Shown here piece by piece: positions 55,510 through 64,000 of a DNA stretch of 64,000 bases (position 1 is its first letter; every line of letters starts with the position of its first letter). Source of the DNA: Tuctoria greenei (Eukaryota; Streptophyta; Magnoliopsida; Poales; Poaceae); assembly GCA_036927565.1 (NCBI GenBank), contig JAYESD010000003.1, positions 96,891,591-96,955,590 of the forward strand, read 5' to 3'. The position numbers were made by a program, and so were the translations under genes. The notes beneath the pieces are model-generated. The model searched no databases. It saw only the letters and a list, made by a program, of their open reading frames with translations, and was not told the DNA's origin.

Positions 55510-55541
55510 GATGCAACTGAGCTGGTGAAGAAATGTGAAGC

Positions 55542-56465
55542 ATGCCAGTTTCATGCAAAACAAATTCACACACTGGCCCAGCCTCTACAAATGATACCTC
55601 CTACATGGCCTTTCGCTGTGTGGGGGTGGATATCTTGGGACCTTTCCCAAGAGCCGTCGGAGGTTACAAGTTCCTGTATGTTGTCGTTGACAAATTCACC
55701 AAATGGCGGGGAGCAACTCCAGTTGTGACAATAAACAAGCAATCAACTATCAGCTTCTTGCAGTCCATCATATGCAGATTTGGAGTCCCAAAGAAAATCA
55801 TAACTGATAATGGGACCCAGTTCACAAGCTCTGCATTCCAAGGATATTGCGAAGACCTCGGCATCCAAGTCAGTTACGCTTCCGGGGCTCACCCAGCAAG
55901 CAATGGCCAGGCCGAGAGAGCAAATGCAGAAATCCTAAAAGGACTCAAGACACGCACATATGAGCGCCTGAAAAAACATGGAGCCAACTGGATCAAAGAG
56001 CTTCCGTCCACTCTATGGGCCAATTGTACAACTCCAAACCGGTCAACTGGAGAGACACCCTTCTTCCTGGTGTACGGAGCTGAAGCAGTCCTTCCTCTGG
56101 AAATCACCTTGGGGTCACTCCTGGTCCGGACCTTCGACGAAGCCACGCAGGACCAGCTCCGGCGTGAAGACCTTGACCTCCTTGAAGAGGGAAGGTGTCG
56201 AGCAGCTGTTCGGAATGCCCGATACCGCCAAGCTCTTCGGCGCTATCACCAACGGCATGTTCACAGCCGACAGCTCGAGGAAGGCGATCTGGTGCTACGG
56301 AGAATACAATCCAGAGAAGGGTTAAACAAACTTCCCCCCAGTTGGGAAGGACCCTTCCGAGTGATCAAAGTATCCCGTCCTGGATGTGTTCGCTTGGCAA
56401 CCGAGGATGGGACACCTCTTCTTAATCCTTGGAAAATTGAGCACCTCCGTAAGTTCTACGCTTAA
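55542..56465 (+). CDS. Tat-3 integrase core (open frame)
   Basis: 307 residues. Catalytic Asp in VDILGPF, Asp in IITDNGTQF and Glu in NGQAERANAEIL. A GPF/Y motif (PSWEGPFRVIKV) stands near the end, and the stop TAA follows KFYA. The zinc-binding region is upstream behind a TAG, so the frame lacks part of the N-terminal domain. Sequence from 55600 to 55640 shows a one-base slip relative to Tat-2 (WGVDI region), and the frame starting at 55542 is the one that reads correctly. Confidence 0.83.
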   Translation: MPVSCKTNSHTGPASTNDTSYMAFRCVGVDILGPFPRAVGGYKFLYVVVDKFTKWRGATPVVTINKQSTISFLQSIICRFGVPKKIITDNGTQFTSSAFQGYCEDLGIQVSYASGAHPASNGQAERANAEILKGLKTRTYERLKKHGANWIKELPSTLWANCTTPNRSTGETPFFLVYGAEAVLPLEITLGSLLVRTFDEATQDQLRREDLDLLEEGRCRAAVRNARYRQALRRYHQRHVHSRQLEEGDLVLRRIQSREGLNKLPPSWEGPFRVIKVSRPGCVRLATEDGTPLLNPWKIEHLRKFYA

Positions 56466-57791
56466 TATCACGGAGGTGAATCTATAATTACATGTGATGT
56501 ATGTTATAGAGTCATTGTACAGAGTCGGGTAGCTCCTCCGGGAGGACAGCCGGACCTACCCTGTAAGGTCCGTAACGTCCATGCAACACTTGTCACAGTC
56601 TCAGAACTAAAAGTGTAGCTAGCTACCTTGGGTCAAACGAGAAACGAAACACACTTAGTCGGGTTCCGTACCCTAAGAGTGTACTTGTTTCCCCTGTACC
56701 CCGGACCTATAATGAAAGACGTCATTGTGTGAAAACAGACTCCACGTGCATTTACTTTGTACAGGCTCAATATTTTTTATTTTTCTTTTTCTTGTATATA
56801 ACAAAGTTGTGCAATTCTTAAGAAACTTTAGCTCAACCAGTTCATGTACAATTCGAGTTGCATCGTCTATTCCTCCGGGTCCAAACATTGTTAATGGTCT
56901 ACTTGTCTGAATGCCGCCAAGCCAATCTAGGGCCAGAGTGTGCTATTGACTTAGCCTGGTCACGCACCCTAAGTACGTCACTCTACCTACACCGCGACAG
57001 GCCGAAGTAAGGCGAGTCCGGAAACAATCGGATCTGAAGGAAACAAGGCAGTGCACTTGATTGTATTTAGAATTGTGTTCGACCTAAAATTTCTCGGGAA
57101 TAGTAAGTCACAATGAAGTTATAGATAAGAAAATGGATTTTACTGTTCTTCTTGACTTCAATGTGCAAGAAAAATAAATATTTCATGATGATGGTGAATG
57201 AGGCCGGAGCTGCCAAAGCTCTGACATCCTCTAGGCGGCTTGTGGTCGATATTCAAACATTGATAGCGAGCGTCGCTGGAGCTACTCAGCTCCAGTAAAG
57301 CTAGGGGGCCAGCCATCAACGTGAAGAAAAGATGGTGGGAAGACTCTATAGTGGAGTCTGTTGTCGACACACCACGTGTTGACAGAGGTCACTACTGGAG
57401 CCACCAAGCTCCGACACCCCAGAGGACTAACTGTCGATGTTTTACGCATTGATGGAGACTACTGCCGGAGCTACTAAGCTCCAACGATAGTCAATGCCGG
57501 AGCCACTAAGCTCCGACAACCTCAGGGGGCCTTCACTATCGAAGACTTCGAACCTACGTTCTACAACTGTTACATCCTCTTGGTACATGTTCACAATCAA
57601 ATTGTGTACATCTACCAGGGGGCAAGTGGGACAAAGGTGTTGAAGACAAAAAATGATATTCACATAAAACTTGGATTTCATTCATCTGGAGACAAGAGAT
57701 TACAAAATTGGAAAAAAAAAAAAGAAGAGAGGATACAAGTGGGAGCTACAAAGAGATGGTCCTAGACCCTATGGAAGAACGAGGCGACCTT
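56466..57791. other. Tat-3 spacer between convergent genes, with GGAGCT hairpins
   Basis: No gene seen. Five inverted repeats of GGAGCY-N(3-4)-AGCTCC form lie at about 57204-57221, 57277-57294, 57395-57411, 57465-57482 and 57497-57512. Spacing is 30-120 bp. The homologous spacer in Tat-2 is 23411-24638. Confidence 0.6.
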
Positions 57792-60700
57792 CTAGGCAGC
57801 CTTCGATATGCTGGCTTGGGCAGCTTCTCCCTCTCCTTCGATGGGGCCTTCAAGCACCGGGTCCAGGGGGAATTGAGGGTCCCAGCTTGTGTAGCACGTC
57901 AGCATGAATTCTGCGACGTCCTTCGCCAGGGATTGTACCTCGGTCTCCAGCTGGTCCGCGATGACATCGCCCATCTTGGTGAGCTTGTTGCCTGCCAAAC
58001 TCAACGCCTGCAACGCCTGGTCCAGCTCCGGCTCCGTATCATCCAGATGCACGGGACTAAAACCCATTGGCATCAGCGCGTCGTTGGCTTTGCCCAGGAA
58101 GTCCCAAACTTGTTGGGACTCTGCAGCCCTTGTGCCTCGCATCTCCTCCAAGGATCTTTTGGCCGCCGCAAGCTCCGAATTCTCTCGAGCAAGACGCTCT
58201 ACCTCTTTGGTGTTCTGCTGAATCTTTTCAGCAACCTGCCTTTCGAGTTTGTTGAGTTCTTCCTCCTGGAGGTGGATCTTGTTCTGGCGGTTGACCAAGT
58301 CCTTCTCTCGGCCCCGCATCTTCTTCTTCCCGGCGGCGACGACATTCTCCTGCTTGTAGAGGTCTTGTCCTGGCTGCCAGGCCTTCTTCTCCTCTTCCTC
58401 GCAGCGCTCATCCAATTTCTTGGTGCGCTCCTCGAGACTCTTGTCACTCAGAGCTATCTTTCGGACAAGCTCTTCTTCCCTCTGCACGACATCATCCCGC
58501 AGCTCCAGGAGTTTTTGCTCTTCATTCTCGAGCTTTCTCTCCCGCTCCTCAAGAGCCTCCCGGCGCTTGACGAGACTAGCATGGATGGCGTCGAGCCTCT
58601 CTTGGCGATCATCCACTGCACTATTAGCATCCTTGGCCTGTTCGTAGATGGCCCGGGACTGGGGATCGCGTCATGCTTTCCCTCTCATCCAACAGCTTAC
58701 CCCAGTACTCCAGGCGGATCTTCTCCCTCTTCACCCACTCCTTGTCATCAGCCAGCCTCGACTGCACCAGCTTGGTCTCGAATTGGAGCGGGTTGCGCCA
58801 CCTCCTAAGAGTTTGGCGCTCCTCCTCGAGGGCCTTGCTGTCGTGGTAGAAAGCCAGCTGGACCTGACAAAGACTGGAGCAGGCGTTGTCAATAGACAAC
58901 AACAGAGGGATCGGGTCCGGACCTGCCGGGGCCATCTCCGCCGGTTCTAGCGGATTCTCCGTGACAAAAATTGGGTCCCACTCTACAAGAGCGGTCCCCT
59001 GGGCTTCCACGGCACTAGGGCCGTCCTCTGGGATAGCCTCGGCCGCCGCCGAGGAAGGTCCGGCGGTAGAAGTTTTGACCTCCGGAATTGGCTCTGAAGG
59101 TCCCGCAGTCAGGTCATCAACAGCTGGCCCCTCGGGCGGAGGGCCGGCAGCTTCATTTAGGCACCCTAGCTTAGGTGCGGGCACCTCCAGGACCACTGCT
59201 TCTAGGGCGGGCGTAGAAGATTCTGCCGGAGCTGAAGCCATGTTTGGCTCCGACGTTGGCGCCTCCTCCATCGCTGGTTCCGGGGCTGATGCCTCGACCA
59301 CCATGGGCTCGAGCGCCGGCACCTCTACAGCAACTGGCTCAGGCGCCAGTACTTCTTCGACGACCGGCTCTACCGCCGGAACTTCTGCCGCAACTGGCTC
59401 TACCACCGGAGCTTCCTCGACAACCAACTCACGCACTGGAACTTCATTAATACCCGACTCTACCGCCGGGGCCTCATCAACCACCGACTCGACTGTCGAG
59501 GCTTCAACAACATCCGGCTCTAGGGCCGAAATTGCAGCTACCTCCGGCTCTGAGGCCGGAGCGTCCATCATTTCAGCATCCGAACCCGGAGCTTCAACCT
59601 CCGGGGCTGGTGCCGCTGGTACATCTTCATTCCCGTGGTCCGGCGCTACCACGGGAGCTTCTGGGGATGAGTCGAGGTCCAAGACCACGACAGCCGGCGC
59701 CGGAGATGTTGCATCCTCAGCCACCTCTTGGGGCGGCGCTGGAATTGGAGCCGGAGCTTCTGTCTGCACAGCCTCAGCTGCTGCTGCAGGAACCGGAGCT
59801 TCAGCCCTTTTCTTGGGCACTCTGTGGATGAAGGACGAAGAAACTCAAAACACAATTACAACAAAAAACAATCAACTGAGGTAAAAAATCAAAAATTACC
59901 TCGGAAGGCTTCTGCACCAGTTAGCACGGAACCTCTTTTCCGGACGCTCGGAGATGGACCCTGTCGCCACTGGCGTGGTGGCTCCGAAAGGTTCCCCGGA
60001 GCTCACTACCGATGTCAGCGTCACTTTGGTTGAGGCCCCCCTCGACCGGGAAGGACCTCCAAACCCAGAGCCTTCAGCTGGCCCTGGTACTGGAGCCGCA
60101 TGGCCGGAGCTAGCACCCCGGGGAGATGCCGATGCTGGAGTAGTTGCCGTCGATGAAGACCTTCCCCTCCGGGGAGAAGGAGCCGCCGCGGAAGGAGCAG
60201 GTCTGATGGACCTCCCGTCAGAGTGCTTCAGCTTACTTTTACGGCTCGAGGGCTCGGCCAACTCTTTGCCCTTGCCCACGACTTCAACTCTCTATTCCGG
60301 GACGGAAGGGGGACCACCCTCAAAAGCTCTGGAGATCACCAACCTGGTGATCGAACGCCTCTCAACGACACCAAGGTCGTCAAGCACTTGCATCTTCTGT
60401 CGGAGCTCCCTGCTGAACTCTGCCTCCATGTTCAGAGGGAGGAAAGCCGCTGGCGGAGTCAAGTCGTCACCCTCGACATCGATGCCATACTGGAACTTCT
60501 TGAGGTGAAACTCCAAATTTGCGCCCTCCATGCTGGACTTCAAACCAGTCTCGATCCGGTCGTCGTCCATCACACTGTTGAGGGCCCAAGCAAGCTTCTC
60601 CCTCTTCTTTAGTGGAGCCCACCTGTTGACCAGGAAGTTGCAAAATACAGCCTGCGGAGTCACCCCTCCTTCCATGCATTGGCGTATCCTGGTCAGAGCA

Positions 60701-61230
60701 GGGTTGAAGGCGTCTGATAACACCGGAACTTCGCTCCAAGCCGCAGTGTTGACGTTGGGGAGGCCCTCGGGCAGCTCCAGCTTCTCATGCTCCTCCACCC
60801 TGATGATGATCCAATCCTTCTTCCAGTCGTCCCACTTCCCAGAAGGGAACGACCGCAAGTACTTGTACGGGCACTTCTTGCGCTTCACAAAATAATAGAA
60901 GCCAAGGTACTCGTCACTCTTGCCGGTGGTGTGGACAGTGAAGAAGGTGCGAAAGAGCTCAACGCAGGGGGGAATGCCCACCCACATCTCGCAAAAGTGG
61001 ACAAAGATCGACACCATAAGAATGGAGTGGGGGCCAAGGTGGTACAGCTGCAGACCATAGAAGTCGAGCAGCACCAAGAAAAAAGTGGAGAAAGGTGGGA
61101 TCAGTCCCACCATGGCGTACGCGGAGAAGTACACCATGTCGCCAGCGTGTTCCTTCTCGAACAGAAGCTTGCCGATGCGGACCAGGTGGTTGAAGAAGTC
61201 AGGGGACCACCCCATGAGGGCCTGACAGGG
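57792..61230 (-). pseudogene. Tat-3 antisense gene, N-terminus deleted
   Basis: The first exon starts inside the Transposase_28-like domain (MGWSPDFFNHLVRIGK, 61215). The upstream 40 or so codons and the true start are missing. Exon 1 runs to about 59915. The intron with its donor CGAGGTAATTTTTG and acceptor (CATCCACAG) is at about 59829-59908. Exon 2 carries the E-P-V-V-x-E-A-P repeats (59200-59560), then a coiled coil (57800-58800) broken by a frameshift near 58650. A TAG (CAG in Tat-2) ends the frame at 57792. The first 300 codons are open, making it the least damaged head domain. Confidence 0.78.
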
Positions 61231-61475
61231 CGCGCGGAACCGATACGATTTTCATATCAGGAACCAGCGACCTTCAATTGCGTGAGATCTGCACGCTAAG
61301 ATCTCACCTGTCGCATCCAGGATATGCCACGCGGCGTTGGTTTAACTACGACCTACCACCAACGGCACATCCAAAGACCCTTGAAGACACGGCTCAAAAA
61401 CTAAAGAATGGACCCACCTCCGGCAGAATGACTTCATCCAAAAGGTTTCTCCCAGAGGTGGGCCCAGGGGGCCAC
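61231..61475. other. Tat-3 shortened leader and polypurine tract
   Basis: Compared with Tat-1 about 0.5 kb is missing at the join near 61224-61230 (CCTGACA). The polypurine tract AGAGGTGGGCCCAGGGGGCC (about 61453-61472) precedes the LTR. Confidence 0.6.
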
Positions 61476-62212
61476 TGTCGGTACCCTGTGTACCGGATAC
61501 CCCTTGGGATTGCAAAGATCACAAGGAAACTCCATCTACAAGATTTGAAGACCTCCGAAGGCCCCACATGTTAGCTGTAACCGGACCTGCTTCCCCGACA
61601 TGGTTAGTACCAGGGCCGCCACGTGTATCATAAGACCGGAGCTATCGCCCACACACGGGAAAGCTCCGGACCGGATACTAGTATGGCACCCCCGGACCTA
61701 ACCCCAGACATAGGGAAGCTCCGGTACCGACACGTGTCCAATAGAACCGGACCTACCCGTCCACGACGGTAAGCTCCAGAGCTGCCACGTGTCCGAACCG
61801 CCAGACCTTCAACCTCAACAATCAAACTGGTGGACCCCCAACGGATCGAACCTTCAAGGGGCAATCAAAGACTTCAAGACCCGATTAAGTGTCATTAATA
61901 CCATATTAATGACACACGATCAGAAGACCCTTAATGCCAGTAACGGCACTGTTAAGGCCCGTTACCACGCTATTAAGGGTAATTAACCCCATTTATTGTG
62001 TATTAAACATTAGTAACTGCCAGGGCCACATGTCGGGCCAGGCTAATAGTGTAACGACCAGTCCTTGTGCTATAAAAGGTGGCCCGAACCATGTAAACCT
62101 CTGTGTCAACTTGCCATCATCTCTTGAATCTTTGCGCGCCCATTACCGAACTACGAACTCCATGGACTACTAACAGTAGTACCAAGAGATCTGCCGGATT
62201 TACACACCAACA
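61476..62212 (+). repeat. Tat-3 3' LTR (737 bp)
   Basis: TGTCGGTACC to CACCAACA. About 130 bp after CTATAAAAGG (62080) are missing: one arm of the TATA hairpin, the presumed transcription start and the conserved GTGGAGTAGGGTATTA block. With these and the 5' LTR's own gap restored, both LTRs would be about 870 bp. Confidence 0.9.
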
Positions 62213-62217
62213 AATAG

Positions 62218-62262
62218 GCTCTCGCTCGAGTCCTCTAAATAGTACCTTAGCTATAAGAAAAT
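62218..62262 (-). pseudogene. CACTA gene exon, upstream piece (cut by Tat-3)
   Basis: On minus an acceptor (TTTTCTTATAG) precedes codons ending in DSSESL, which lead in frame into LDHVRTVF at 49641 when one AATAG copy is removed. This makes a single exon of about 90 bp. Confidence 0.6.
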
Positions 62263-64000
62263 AAATATTCAAGAGATATACTTAACAATTTAAGCGAGTG
62301 AAGAATAAAAATTTAGAAAATTTTATTAAACATACTTACCATAAAATCCATCCACACATCCCCAGAACAGTGTCGTGCACCTCGTGAGAGACACAAGCGT
62401 AGTCAACCCGACGATAACACCGGAATAGTGCATATGCACTAACGCCCCGATGACACCGGACACGGATGTTGACAGCTGATACGTCACATATAGAAATCTG
62501 CAAGCGCACGGATAAACTGCTGTAGCACTTCCCCTTAAAAGAGTATTCCTAATGGTATTGAGTTCAAGGAACGTGTGTGAGATATTGTAGCTTGTTCTCC
62601 CAAGGACACACAGTTTGTTTGGTAGGCAAGGATTTGAGAGGAATTCAATGGTTTGAAATCTAGGTCACAGTAGTCAACAACAGTTGCTTGCTTTGGGCAT
62701 GGTTTACCCTTGGCAACACCAAGGCGAATCCCGTCACGAGCCTATAACATAGCCGAACATGGAGGATTACTAAGGATAGATAGAGATGTCACCACCTACT
62801 ATCTACCTCTTCAATCTGTGGGTCTACGAGATAACCGATGAACTCTAACCTAACACCATTTTTTTCTTGATAAGCACCACTTTTAAGTTCTAATTCACAA
62901 CTCTAATTGTTTTGAATGCAAAGCTACGACTAGAGCCTCTAATAAATTAAAGGAGTGAACCCACAAGCAGTTACAAAAGTAAACTACTACGAAATAGAAA
63001 TCAAACTTGTATTGAATTCACAAAAATTTCTTACTCGATTTCGGCAGAACTTCCATAGAGGTACAAGTGTGGAAGAGGGACTTGACAAGCCCAAGCCTCC
63101 TTATCCTAGCTCCTCCTTACTCTCCTTCTACTTAGTTGACCACTTGGTCAGCTCTAAACCTTATGAGTGAAGTACTATTATCAAACTTGTGATGTGTGTG
63201 AAGGGAGGGAGAGATGAGGTATTTGTACACGAGTTTGGTCGGTTTGGCACAACAATTAGCACGTGAATCAGTCGATACCACCATTAGGAAGCCACATGAG
63301 GGTGACACGCGTTGATCGACCGTGTTTGGCGTCAAGACCAAGTTGGCCAAACCAGTAAGTCAGCCGACCTGGTCTTGGCCCCCACTTGGTTGTGCTTTTT
63401 TGGGGTGAATCAAAGTTGGATCCCCTCAGATACGCCTGAGAATGGGTCCATGGATCAATGTGATGTCATGCGTCATCGGCTGATTGGTTGAATGGTAACT
63501 TTTAGGATTGCTCCCTACATTCGTGGGTATTTTGAGGGCTTAATTCATCTGCATGCAATAGACACTAACACTTGTGAAATCCCCTTCCTGCGTGAATCAA
63601 AGTTGGATGCCCTCAGATACGCCTGAGAATGGGTCCATGGATCAATGTGATGTCATGTGTCATCGCCTGATTGGTTGAATGGTAACTTTTAGGATTGCTC
63701 CCTGCATTCGTGGGTATTTTGAGGGCTTAATTCATCTGCATGCAATAGACACTAACACTTTTGAAATTTGTTAGTTTTAACTCCTACCATTATATTATGT
63801 TCTCTGATTTATAATCTTTATGCAGTGAATTGACGGTCAAATTTAGCATTTAAGGACTATATGTGGTGTCCCGTACCCGTGGACGAACAGTCGTATCAAG
63901 AGCTATAGGACATTTGTTAAGTCATTATGTATCGGAAGACAAATCCAAAAATATAAAGGCCCTAAAATTCAAATATGCATTTCAGCTTGGAGATGTTAAA
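62263..64000. other. Unassigned repeat-like sequence
   Basis: No coding domain is recognised. At 62490-62620 the stretch GCAAGCGCACGGATAAAC...GTAGCACTTCC resembles a motif I associate with plant LTR or leader sequences, so this may be a decayed retroelement, but I cannot place its ends. Small frames (62955-63170 plus, 63132-63350 minus) look random. Confidence 0.4.
63405..63767. repeat. Tandem duplication, two 176-bp copies, period 187 bp
   Basis: Copies at 63405-63580 and 63592-63767 start GTGAATCAAAGTTGGAT and end TGAAAT, with only a few differences (for example GCGTCATCGGC versus GTGTCATCGCC), separated by an 11-bp spacer CCCCTTCCTGC. Confidence 0.9.

Larger units (their letters stand above)
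49647..62212 (+). mobile_element. Tat-3: Tat-lineage Ty3/gypsy element of a related subfamily
   Basis: Flanked by AATAG (49642-49646 and 62213-62217). LTRs are 49647-50460 and 61476-62212. The gene order is as in Tat-1 and Tat-2, with convergent antisense gene. LTR ends (TTTACACACCGACA) differ from those of Tat-1/2. The primer-site-like GTTGGCGCGTCAGGTAGGGG follows the 5' LTR (50461-50480). Integrase is open. Gag and RT carry several TAG codons, and both LTRs have different deletions. Confidence 0.93.
47605..62262 (-). mobile_element. Second CACTA element, interrupted by a MITE and by Tat-3; far end not found
   Basis: One terminus is CACTACAAGC at 47605, with a subterminal array to about 47930. 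Minus-strand gene pieces follow at 48430-49420, 49564-49641 and 62218-62262. The last two join across Tat-3 when one AATAG copy is removed. The other terminus is not identified before the window ends. Confidence 0.75.

Noticed and set aside
58886..59884. 332-codon plus-strand frame rich in Gly, Ser, Thr and Ala (also 14466-15047 and 21280-21861 on the strand opposite the antisense gene)
   Set aside because: It is the complement of the E-P-V-V-x-E-A-P minisatellite of the antisense gene. GC-rich repeats keep several frames open. There is no domain, and the real coding strand is shown by the head domain, the intron and the coiled coil.

Overview
The window looks like intergenic DNA of a grass (Poaceae). 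It is almost entirely nested transposable elements, and I find no convincing host gene, tRNA or rRNA. The grass assignment rests on Sirevirus-type Ty1/copia DNA, Tat-lineage Ty3/gypsy elements with an antisense gene, a Tekay-type gypsy element with TGTAACACCC ends, and CACTA transposons with a Ulp1-like protease gene. It is an inference from TE families, not from a marker gene.

Layout: (1) 1-3934 is the right part of a CACTA transposon carrying a multi-exon gene (PTTA-like transposase domain plus Ulp1 protease domain) and a subterminal repeat array. (2) 3935-5098 is unassigned GC-rich sequence and half of a small MITE. (3) 5099-46299 is a 41-kb nest that opens a single solo LTR (Tat-like, minus strand, TSD GAGTG). 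Inside that LTR sit a roughly 11.3-kb Sirevirus on the minus strand (5537-40866) and an internally deleted Tekay-type element on the minus strand (about 41019-46069). The Sirevirus is itself split by two Tat elements of one family in opposite orientation: Tat-1 (6881-17854, plus, TSD ATCTC) in its 3' LTR and Tat-2 (18473-31518, minus, TSD CCCCC) in its extra 3' ORF. (4) 46305-47604 is non-coding sequence with a second MITE-like element. (5) From 47605 to at least 62262 there is a second CACTA element whose minus-strand TNPA-like gene is broken by a small MITE and by Tat-3 (49647-62212, plus, TSD AATAG). (6) 62263-64000 is unassigned, with a 187-bp tandem duplication at its end.

Each Tat element has LTR, gag-protease, an in-frame UAG, RT-RNase H (with an unusual repeat insertion), a second RNase H, integrase, a hairpin-rich spacer, then a convergent antisense gene with an intron, and the other LTR. 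All copies are damaged by stops, frameshifts and deletions, although the integrase frames of Tat-2 and Tat-3 are open. The observations I rate most worth following are a TATA-box hairpin in the LTRs whose stem changes by compensation in a diverged LTR, the shared in-frame UAG between protease and RT, the conserved intron of the antisense gene, a common palindromic GGACTAGTCC motif in unrelated copia and gypsy LTRs, the 11-kb inverted Tat pair, and the premature stops biased to TAG in CHG contexts.
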